Shown one piece after another: positions 1 to 10,471 of a stretch of 64,000 nt of DNA. The notes beneath the pieces were generated by a model. It made no database searches. It had not been told where the DNA came from and worked only from the letters and a program-made list of their open reading frames with translations. Numbering within the stretch: the first letter of the stretch is position 1; each line of letters begins with the position of its first letter. Both the position numbers and the translations under genes were made by a program. Source of the DNA: Panagrolaimus kolymaensis (Eukaryota; Nematoda; Chromadorea; Rhabditida; Panagrolaimidae); the NCBI GenBank assembly GCA_028622995.1, contig JAJQJQ010000042.1:620001-684000 (forward strand), in the 5' to 3' direction.

Positions 1-271
1 ATCGAGATCGATGATTTTTAGGGATAACTTTTTTTAAAAAAATAAAAGATGACTGTAACTCTTTTAATTATTGCTTCTTTTATTACTCAACTCTCCATTT
101 TTGTTGAAGGATTGAGAAAAAAACATTTGTTGTCGCATCGAGATCGATGATTTTTAGGGATAAATTTTTTTAAAAAAATAAAAGATGACTGTAACTCTTT
201 TAATTATTGCTTCTTTTTATTTAAATTTCTCCATTTTTTTTGATGGATTGAGAAAAAAACATTTGTTGTCG

Positions 272-401
272 CATCGATGATTTTTAGGGATAAATTTTTA
301 AAAAAAAATAAAAGATGACTGTAACTCTTTTAATTATTGCTTCTTTTTATTTAAATTTCTCCATTTTTTTTGATGGATTGAGAAAAAAACATTTGTTGTC
401 G
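272..401 (+). repeat. 130-bp deletion monomer lacking 6 bp of the CpG motif
   Basis: The unit begins CATCGATGATTT where its neighbours have CATCGAGATCGATG, so it has lost 6 bp (AGATCG or an equivalent register). The rest is ordinary class B. The loss lies between the repeated ATCGA words at positions 2-6 and 8-12, a 6-bp direct repeat register, which suggests replication slippage. I saw no second copy of this deletion, so it was not amplified into an HOR. Confidence 0.9.
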
Positions 402-3391
402 CATCGAGATCGATGATTTTTAGGGATAAATTTTTAAAAAAAAATAAAAGATGACTGTAACTCTTTTAATTATTGCTTCTTTTTATTTAAATTTCTCCAT
501 TTTTTTTGATGGATTGAGAAAAAAACATTTGTTGTCGCATCGAGATCGATGATTTTTAGGGATAAATTTTTTTAAAAAAATAAAAGATGACTGTAACTCT
601 TTTAATTATTGCTTCTTTTATTACTCAACTCTCCATTTTTTTTGATGGATCGAGAAAAAAACATTTGTTGTAGCATCGAGATCGATGATTTTTAGGGATA
701 AATTTTTTAAAAAAAATAAAAGATGACTGTAACTCTTTTAATTATTGCTTCTTTTTATTTAAATTTCTCCATTTTTGTTGATGGATTGAGAAAAAAACAT
801 TTGTTGTCGCATCGAGATCGATGATTTTTAGGGATAAATTTTTTTAAAAAAATAAAAGATGACTGTAACTCTTTTAATTATTGCTTCTTTTATTACTCAA
901 CTCTCCATTTTTTTTGATGGATCGAGAAAAAAACATTTGTTGTAGCATCGAGATCGATGATTTTTAGGGATAAATTTTTAAAAAAAAATAAAAGATGACT
1001 GTAACTCTTTTAATTATTGCTTCTTTTTATTTAAATTTCTCCATTTTTTTTGATGGATTGAGAAAAAAACATTTGTTGTCGCATCGAGATCGATGATTTT
1101 TAGGGATAAATTTTTTTAAAAAAATAAAAGATGACTGTAACTCTTTTAATTATTGCTTCTTTTATTACTCAACTCTCCATTTTTTTTGATGGATCGAGAA
1201 AAAAACATTTGTTGTAGCATCGAGATCGATGATTTTTAGGGATAAATTTTTTTAAAAAAATAAAAGATGACTGTAACTCTTTTAATTATTGCTTCTTTTT
1301 ATTTAAATTTCTCCATTTTTTTTGATGGATTGAGAAAAAAACATTTGTTGTAGCATCGAGATCGATGATTTTTAGGGATAAATTTTTAAAAAAAAATAAA
1401 AGATGACTGTAACTCTTTTAATTATTGCTTCTTTTTATTTAAATTTCTCCATTTTTTTTGATGGATTGAGAAAAAAACATTTGTTGTCGCATCGAGATCG
1501 ATGATTTTTAGGGATAAATTTTTAAAAAAAAATAAAAGATGACTGTAACTCTTTTAATTATTGCTTCTTTTTATTTAAATTTCTCCATTTTTTTTGATGG
1601 ATTGAGAAAAAAACATTTGTTGTCGCATCGAGATCGATGATTTTTAGGGATAAATTTTTTTAAAAAAATAAAAGATGACTGTAACTCTTTTAATTATTGC
1701 TTCTTTTATTACTCAACTCTCCATTTTTTTTGATGGATCGAGAAAAAAACATTTGTTGTAGCATCGAGATCGATGATTTTTAGGGATAAATTTTTTTAAA
1801 AAAATAAAAGATGACTGTAACTCTTTTAATTATTGCTTCTTTTATTACTCAACTCTCCATTTTTGTTGATGGATTGAGAAAAAAACATTTGTTGTCGCAT
1901 CGAGATCGATGATTTTTAGGGATAAATTTTTTTAAAAAAATAAAAGATGACTGTAACTCTTTTAATTATTGCTTCTTTTTATTTAAATTTCTCCATTTTT
2001 TTTGATGGATCGAGAAAAAAACATTTGTTGTAGCATCGAGATCGATGATTTTTAGGGATAAATTTTTTAAAAAAAATAAAAGATGACTGTAACTCTTTTA
2101 ATTATTGCTTCTTTTATTACTCAACTCTCCATTTTTGTTGATGGATTGAGAAAAAAACATTTGTTGTCGCATCGAGTTCGATGATTTTTAGGGATAAATT
2201 TTTAAAAAAAAATAAAAGATGACTGTAACTCTTTTAATTATTGCTTCTTTTTATTTAAATTTCTCCATTTTTTTTGATGGATTGAGAAAAAAACATTTGT
2301 TGTCGCATCGAGATCGATGATTTTTAGGGATAAATTTTTAAAAAAAAATAAAAGATGACTGTAACTCTTTTAATTATTGCTTCTTTTTATTTAAATTTCT
2401 CCATTTTTTTGATGGATTGAGAAAAAAACATTTGTTGTCGCATCGAGATCGATGATTTTTAGGGATAAATTTTTAAAAAAAAATAAAAGATGACTGTAAC
2501 TCTTTTAATTATTGCTTCTTTTATTACTCAACTCTCCATTTTTTTTGATGGATTGAGAAAAAAACATTTGTTGTCGCATCGAGATCGATGATTTTTAGGG
2601 ATAAATTTTTAAAAAAAAATAAAAGATGACTGTAATTTTTTTAATTATTGCTACTTTTATTACTCAACTCTCCATTTTTTTTGATGGATTGAGAAAAAAA
2701 CATTTGTTGTCGCATCGAGATCGATGATTTTTAGGGATAAATTTTTAAAAAAAAATAAAAGATGACTGTAACTCTTTTAATTATTGCTTCTTTTTATTTA
2801 AATTTCTCCATTTTTTTTGATGGATTGAGAAAAAAACATTTGTTGTCGCATCGAGATCGATGATTTTTAGGGATAAATTTTTTAAAAAAAATAAAAGATG
2901 ACTGTAACTCTTTTAATTATTGCTTCTTTTATTACTCAACTCTCCATTTTTTTTGATGGATCGAGAAAAAAACATTTGTTGTAGCATCGAGATCGATGAT
3001 TTTTAGGGATAAATTTTTTTAAAAAAATAAAAGATGACTGTAACTCTTTTAATTATTGCTTCTTTTATTACTCAACTCTCCATTTTTGTTGATGGATTGA
3101 GAAAAAAACATTTGTTGTCGCATCGAGATCGATGATTTTTAGGGATAAATTTTTTTAAAAAAATAAAAGATGACTGTAACTCTTTTAATTATTGCTTCTT
3201 TTTATTTAAATTTCTCCATTTTTTTTGATGGATTGAGAAAAAAACATTTGTTGTCGCATCGAGATCGATGATTTTTAGGATAAATTTTTAAAAAAAAATA
3301 AAAGATGACTGTAACTCTTTTAATTATTGCTTCTTTTTATTTAAATTTCTCCATTTTTTTTGATGGATCGAGAAAAAAACATTTGTTGTAG

Positions 3392-3527
3392 CATCGAGAT
3401 CGATGATTTTTAGGGATAAATTTTTTTAAAAAAATAAAAGATGACTGTAACTCTTTTAATTATTGCTTCTTTTATTACTCAACTCTCCATTTTTGTTGAT
3501 GGATTGAGAAAAAAACATTTGTTGTCG
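3392..3527 (+). repeat. Reference class A monomer (136 bp)
   Basis: This is a clean example of class A, chosen as a numbering reference. Position 1 is the C of CATCGAGATCGATG. Positions 16-20 are T5, 22-24 GGG, 30-36 T7, 37-43 A7, 50-52 ATG, 83-97 the class A block ATTACTCAACTCTCC, 99-103 T5 followed by GTTGAT, and 118-124 A7. It ends TTTGTTGTCG. The T of TGTCG varies little, while position 114 (T or C) and position 135 (C or A) are the commonest polymorphic sites. AT tracts centred near 18, 36, 46, 64, 80, 101 and 121 are spaced at about 10 or 20 bp, which would favour intrinsic curvature. The phase chosen is arbitrary, because a tandem array has no natural first base. Confidence 0.9.
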
Positions 3528-3541
3528 CATCGAGATCGATG
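3526..3541. other. Representative CpG-clustered near-palindrome of the monomer
   Basis: The junction CG-CATCGAGATCGATG contains arms CATCG and CGATG around AGAT, plus overlapping TCGA, GATC and ATCGAT words. All three CpGs of the consensus monomer fall within 13 bp here, at positions 135-136, 4-5 and 10-11. The same motif occurs in nearly every unit, with rare changes at 2167 (A to T), 13452 (TGA to TAA), 33420 (G to T), 51060 and 52284 (G to A) and 56355 (A to T). Dyad motifs conserved within satellites can be binding sites, as the CENP-B box is in mammalian alpha satellite. There is no sequence match to that box, so any protein-binding role here is a guess. Confidence 0.35.
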
Positions 3542-3663
3542 ATTTTTAGGGATAAATTTTTAAAAAAAAATAAAAGATGACTGTAACTCTTTTAATTATT
3601 GCTTCTTTTTATTTAAATTTCTCCATTTTTTTTGATGGATTGAGAAAAAAACATTTGTTGTCG
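3528..3663 (+). repeat. Reference class B monomer (136 bp)
   Basis: This monomer directly follows the class A reference and has the same length. It differs mainly in the class block, where TTTATTTAAATTTCTCC replaces TTATTACTCAACTCTCC. It has T8 before GATGG in place of T5-GTT, and T5A9 in the T/A tract instead of T7A7. The two classes agree almost perfectly elsewhere, so they look like subfamilies of one satellite that differ in a short cassette. Class B dominates much of 1-33 kb in alternation with A. Class A dominates stretches such as 37.1-38.2, 43.0-45.9 and 57.6-62.9 kb. Confidence 0.88.
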
Positions 3664-3899
3664 CATCGAGATCGATGATTTTTAGGGATAAATTTTTAAA
3701 AAAAAATAAAAGATGACTGTAACTCTTTTAATTATTGCTTCTTTTTATTTAAATTTCTCCATTTTTTTTGATGGATTGAGAAAAAAACATTTGTTGTCGC
3801 ATCGAGATCGATGATTTTTAGGGATAAATTTTTTTAAAAAAATAAAAGATGACTGTAACTCTTTTAATTATTGCTTCTTTTTATTTAAATTTCTCCATT

Positions 3900-6800
3900 T
3901 TTTTGATGGATTGAGAAAAAAACATTTGTTGTCGCATCGAGATCGATGATTTTTAGGGATAAATTTTTAAAAAAAAATAAAAGATGACTGTAACTCTTTT
4001 AATTATTGCTACTTTTATTACTCAACTCTCCATTTTTTTTGATGGATTGAGAAAAAAACATTTGTTGTCGCATCGAGATCGATGATTTTTAGGGATAAAT
4101 TTTTTTAAAAAATTAAAAGATGACTGTAACTCTTTTAATTATTGCTTCTTTTTATTTAAATTTCTCCATTTTTTTTGATGGATTGAGAAAAAAACATTTG
4201 TTGTCGCATCGAGATCGATGATTTTTAGGGATAAATTTTTTTAAAAAAATAAAAGATGACTGTAACTCTTTTAATTATTGCTTCTTTTATTACTCAACTC
4301 TCCATTTTTTTTGATGGATTGAGAAAAAAACATTTGTTGTCGCATCGAGATCGATGATTTTTAGGGATAAATTTTTTTAAAAAAATAAAAGATGACTTTA
4401 ACTCTTTTAATTATTGCTTCTTTTTATTTAAATTTCTCCATTTTTTTGATGGATTGAGAAAAAAACATTTGTTGTCGCATCGAGATCGATGATTTTTAGG
4501 GATAAATTTTTAAAAAAAAATAAAAGATGACTGTAACTCTTTTAATTATTGCTACTTTTATTACTCAACTCTCCATTTTTTTTGATGGATTGAGAAAAAA
4601 ACATTTGTTGTCGCATCGAGATCGATGATTTTTAGGGATAAATTTTTAAAAAAAAATAAAAGATGACTGTAACTCTTTTAATTATTGCTTCTTTTTATTT
4701 AAATTTCTCCATTTTTTTTGATGGATTGAGAAAAAAACATTTGTTGTCGCATCGAGATCGATGATTTTTAGGGATAAATTTTTTTAAAAAAATAAAAGAT
4801 GACTGTAACTCTTTTAATTATTGCTTCTTTTTATTTAAATTTCTCCATTTTTTTGATGGATTGAGAAAAAAACATTTGTTGTCGCATCGAGATCGATGAT
4901 TTTTAGGGATAAATTTTTAAAAAAAGTAAAAGATGACTGTAACTCTTTTAATTATTGCTTCTTTTATTACTCAACTCTCCATTTTTTTTGATGGATTGAG
5001 AAAAAAACATTTGTTGTCGCATCGAGATCGATGATTTTTAGGGATAAATTTTTAAAAAAAAATAAAAGATGACTGTAACTCTTTTAATTATTGCTACTTT
5101 TATTACTCAACTCTCCATTTTTTTTGATGGATTGAGAAAAAAACATTTGTTGTCGCATCGAGATCGATGATTTTTAGGGATAAATTTTTAAAAAAAAATA
5201 AAAGATGACTGTAACTCTTTTAATTATTGCTACTTTTATTACTCAACTCTCCATTTTTGTTGATGGATTGAGAAAAAAACATTTGTTGTCGCATCGAGAT
5301 CGATGATTTTTAGGGATAAATTTTTTTAAAAAAATAAAAGATGACTGTAACTCTTTTAATTATTGCTTCTTTTTATTTAAATTTCTCCATTTTTTTGATG
5401 GATTGAGAAAAAAACATTTGTTGTCGCATCGAGATCGATGATTTTTAGGGATAAATTTTTAAAAAAAAATAAAAGATGACTGTAACTCTTTTAATTATTG
5501 CTACTTTTATTACTCAACTCTCCATTTTTTTTGATGGATTGAGAAAAAAACATTTGTTGTCGCATCGAGATCGATGATTTTTAGGGATAAATTTTTTTAA
5601 AAAATTAAAAGATGACTGTAACTCTTTTAATTATTGCTTCTTTTTATTTAAATTTCTCCATTTTTTTTGATGGATTGAGAAAAAAACATTTGTTGTCGCA
5701 TCGAGATCGATGATTTTTAGGGATAAATTTTTTTAAAAAAATAAAAGATGACTGTAACTCTTTTAATTATTGCTTCTTTTATTACTCAACTCTCCATTTT
5801 TTTTGATGGATTGAGAAAAAAACATTTGTTGTCGCATCGAGATCGATGATTTTTAGGGATAAATTTTTTTAAAAAAATAAAAGATGACTGTAACTCTTTT
5901 AATTATTGCTTCTTTTTATTTAAATTTCTCCATTTTTTTGATGGATTGAGAAAAAAACATTTGTTGTCGCATCGAGATCGATGATTTTTAGGGATAAATT
6001 TTTAAAAAAAAATAAAAGATGACTGTAACTCTTTTAATTATTGCTACTTTTATTACTCAACTCTCCATTTTTTTTGATGGATTGAGAAAAAAACATTTGT
6101 TGTCGCATCGAGATCGATGATTTTTAGGGATAAATTTTTTTAAAAAAATAAAAGATGACTGTAACTCTTTTAATTATTGCTTCTTTTTATTTAAATTTCT
6201 CCATTTTTTTGATGGATTGAGAAAAAAACATTTGTTGTCGCATCGAGATCGATGATTTTTAGGGATAAATTTTTAAAAAAAGTAAAAGATGACTGTAACT
6301 CTTTTAATTATTGCTTCTTTTATTACTCAACTCTCCATTTTTTTTGATGGATTGAGAAAAAAACATTTGTTGTCGCATCGAGATCGATGATTTTTAGGGA
6401 TAAATTTTTAAAAAAAAATAAAAGATGACTGTAACTCTTTTAATTATTGCTACTTTTATTACTCAACTCTCCATTTTTTTTGATGGATTGAGAAAAAAAC
6501 ATTTGTTGTCGCATCGAGATCGATGATTTTTAGGGATAAATTTTTAAAAAAAAATAAAAGATGACTGTAACTCTTTTAATTATTGCTACTTTTATTACTC
6601 AACTCTCCATTTTTGTTGATGGATTGAGAAAAAAACATTTGTTGTCGCATCGAGATCGATGATTTTTAGGGATAAATTTTTTTAAAAAAATAAAAGATGA
6701 CTGTAACTCTTTTAATTATTGCTTCTTTTTATTTAAATTTCTCCATTTTTTTGATGGATTGAGAAAAAAACATTTGTTGTCGCATCGAGATCGATGATTT

Positions 6801-7100
6801 TTAGGGATAAATTTTTAAAAAAAAATAAAAGATGACTGTAACTCTTTTAATTATTGCTACTTTTATTACTCAACTCTCCATTTTTTTTGATGGATTGAGA
6901 AAAAAACATTTGTTGTCGCATCGAGATCGATGATTTTTAGGGATAAATTTTTTTAAAAAATTAAAAGATGACTGTAACTCTTTTAATTATTGCTTCTTTT
7001 TATTTAAATTTCTCCATTTTTTTTGATGGATTGAGAAAAAAACATTTGTTGTCGCATCGAGATCGATGATTTTTAGGGATAAATTTTTTTAAAAAAATAA
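3900..7100. repeat. 10- and 11-mer higher-order repeat (1356 / about 1491 bp)
   Basis: Rare variants recur at fixed offsets. AAAATTAAAAG occurs at about 4111, 5603 and 6959 (intervals 1492 and 1356). AAAGTAAAAG occurs at 4926 and 6282 (1356). GCTAC words at 5093, 5229 and 5500 recur at 6449, 6585 and 6856 (1356 each). The 1356 spacing is ten monomers less 4 bp, because several units have a 7-T run and are 135 bp long. The first interval contains one additional monomer. This is direct evidence that a multimer, rather than the monomer, was the last unit duplicated here. Confidence 0.85.
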
Positions 7101-8299
7101 AAGATGACTGTAACTCTTTTAATTATTGCTTCTTTTTATTTAAATTTCTCCATTTTTTTTGATGGATCGAGAAAAAAACATTTGTTGTAGCATCGAGATC
7201 GATGATTTTTAGGGATAAATTTTTTTAAAAAAATAAAAGATGACTGTAACTCTTTTAATTATTGCTTCTTTTATTACTCAACTCTCCATTTTTGTTGATG
7301 GATTGAGAAAAAAACATTTGTTGTCGCATCGAGATCGATGATTTTTAGGGATAAATTTTTTAAAAAAAATAAAAGATGACTGTAACTCTTTTAATTATTG
7401 CTTCTTTTATTACTCAACTCTCCATTTTTTTTGATGGATCGAGAAAAAAACATTTGTTGTAGCATCGAGATCGATGATTTTTAGGGATAAATTTTTTTAA
7501 AAAAATAAAAGATGACTGTAACTCTTTTAATTATTGCTTCTTTTATTACTCAACTCTCCATTTTTGTTGATGGATTGAGAAAAAAACATTTGTTGTCGCA
7601 TCGAGATCGATGATTTTTAGGGATAAATTTTTAAAAAAAAATAAAAGATGACTGTAACTCTTTTAATTATTGCTTCTTTTTATTTAAATTTCTCCATTTT
7701 TTTTGATGGATCGAGAAAAAAACATTTGTTGTAGCATCGAGATCGATGATTTTTAGGGATAAATTTTTTTAAAAAAATAAAAGATGACTGTAACTCTTTT
7801 AATTATTGCTTATTTTATTACTCAACTCTCCATTTTTGTTGATGGATTGAGAAAAAAACATTTGTTGTCGCATCGAGATCGATGATTTTTAGGGATAAAT
7901 TTTTTTAAAAAAATAAAAGATGACTGTAACTCTTTTAATTATTGCTTCTTTTATTACTCAACTCTCCATTTTTGTTGAAGGATTGAGAAAAAAACATTTG
8001 TTGTCGCATCGAGATCGATGATTTTTAGGGATAAATTTTTTAAAAAAAATAAAAGATGACTGTAACTCTTTTAATTATTGCTTCTTTTTATTTAAATTTC
8101 TCCATTTTTTTTGATGGATTGAGAAAAAAACATTTGTTGTCGCATCGAGATCGATGATTTTTAGGATAAATTTTTAAAAAAAAATAAAAGATGACTGTAA
8201 CTCTTTTAATTATTGCTTCTTTTTATTTAAATTTCTCCATTTTTTTTGATGGATTGAGAAAAAAACATTTGTTGTCGCATCGAGATCGATGATTTTTAG

Positions 8300-10120
8300 G
8301 GATAAATTTTTAAAAAAAATAAAAGATGACTGTAACTCTTTTAATTATTGCTTCTTTTTATTTAAATTTCTCCATTTTTTTTGATGGATTGAGAAAAAAA
8401 CATTTGTTGTCGCATCGAGATCGATGATTTTTAGGGATAAATTTTTTAAAAAAAATAAAAGATGACTGTAACTCTTTTAATTATTGCTTCTTTTATTACT
8501 CAACTCTCCATTTTTGTTGATGGATTGAGAAAAAAACATTTGTTGTCGCATCGAGATCGATGATTTTTAGGGATAAATTTTTTTAAAAAAATAAAAGATG
8601 ACTGTAACTCTTTTAATTATTGCTTCTTTTTATTTAAATTTCTCCATTTTTTTTGATGGATCGAGAAAAAAACATTTGTTGTAGCATCGAGATCGATGAT
8701 TTTTAGGGATAAATGTTTTTAAAAAAATAAAAGATGACTGTAACTCTTTTAATTATTGCTTCTTTTATTACTCAACTCTCCATTTTTGTTGAAGGATTGA
8801 GAAAAAAACATTTGTTGTCGCATCGAGATCGATGATTTTTAGGGATAAATTTTTTTAAAAAAATAAAAGATGACTGTAACTCTTTTAATTATTGCTTCTT
8901 TTATTACTCAACTCTCCATTTTTGTTGAAGGATTGAGAAAAAAACATTTGTTGTCGCATCGAGATCGATGATTTTTAGGGATAAATTTTTTTAAAAAAAT
9001 AAAAGATGACTGTAACTCTTTTAATTATTGCTTCTTTTATTACTCAACTCTCCATTTTTGTTGAAGGATTGAGAAAAAAACATTTGTTGTCGCATCGAGA
9101 TCGATGATTTTTAGGGATAAATTTTTTAAAAAAAATAAAAGATGACTGTAACTCTTTTAATTATTGCTTCTTTTTATTTAAATTTCTCCATTTTTTTTGA
9201 TGGATTGAGAAAAAAACATTTGTTGTCGCATCGAGATCGATGATTTTTAGGATAAATTTTTAAAAAAAAATAAAAGATGACTGTAACTCTTTTAATTATT
9301 GCTTCTTTTTATTTAAATTTCTCCATTTTTTTTGATGGATTGAGAAAAAAACATTTGTTGTCGCATCGAGATCGATGATTTTTAGGGATAAATTTTTATA
9401 AAAAAATAAAAGATGACTGTAACTCTTTTAATTATTGCTTCTTTTATTACTCAACTCTCCATTTTTTTTGATGGATTGAGAAAAAAACATTTGTTGTCGC
9501 ATCGAGATCGATGATTTTTAGGGATAAATTTTTTTAAAAAAATAAAAGATGACTGTAACTCTTTTAATTATTGCTTCTTTTTATTTAAATTTCTCCATTT
9601 TTTTTGATGGATTGAGAAAAAAACATTTGTTGTCGCATCGAGATCGATGATTTTTAGGGATAAATTTTTAAAAAAAAATAAAAGATGACTGTAACTCTTT
9701 TAATTATTGCTTCTTTTTATTTAAATTTCTCCATTTTTTTTGATGGATTGAGAAAAAAACATTTGTTGTCGCATCGAGATCGATGATTTTTAGGGATAAA
9801 TTTTTTAAAAAAAATAAAAGATGACTGTAACTCTTTTAATTATTGCTTCTTTTATTACTCAACTCTCCATTTTTGTTGATGGATTGAGAAAAAAACATTT
9901 GTTGTCGCATCGAGATCGATGATTTTTAGGGATAAATTTTTTTAAAAAAATAAAAGATGACTGTAACTCTTTTAATTATTGCTTCTTTTTATTTAAATTT
10001 CTCCATTTTTTTTGATGGATCGAGAAAAAAACATTTGTTGTAGCATCGAGATCGATGATTTTTAGGGATAAATGTTTTTAAAAAAATAAAAGATGACTGT
10101 AACTCTTTTAATTATTGCTT
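8300..10120. repeat. 10-mer duplication (1359 bp offset)
   Basis: A private AAATGTTTTTAAA variant occurs at 8715 and again at 10074, 1359 bp apart. The flanking monomers match in class and variant order: class A with GTTGATGG, then class B with GATCGAG and TGTAG, then the ATGTTT unit. One base of difference in the A tract near 8311 accounts for 1359 instead of 1360. Beyond 10.3 kb the order slips by one monomer relative to the first copy, because TTAGGATA follows after 534 bp in one copy and 398 bp in the other. Confidence 0.78.
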
Positions 10121-10471
10121 CTTTTATTACTCAACTCTCCATTTTTGTTGAAGGATTGAGAAAAAAACATTTGTTGTCGCATCGAGATCGATGATTTTTA
10201 GGGATAAATTTTTTTAAAAAAATAAAAGATGACTGTAACTCTTTTAATTATTGCTTCTTTTATTACTCAACTCTCCATTTTTGTTGAAGGATTGAGAAAA
10301 AAACATTTGTTGTCGCATCGAGATCGATGATTTTTAGGGATAAATTTTTTAAAAAAAATAAAAGATGACTGTAACTCTTTTAATTATTGCTTCTTTTTAT
10401 TTAAATTTCTCCATTTTTTTTGATGGATTGAGAAAAAAACATTTGTTGTCGCATCGAGATCGATGATTTTT

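Noticed and set aside
3526..3541. CENP-B box
   Set aside because: The motif is CpG-containing and dyad-like but does not match the NTTCGNNNNANNCGGGN pattern, so only an analogous role can be suggested.
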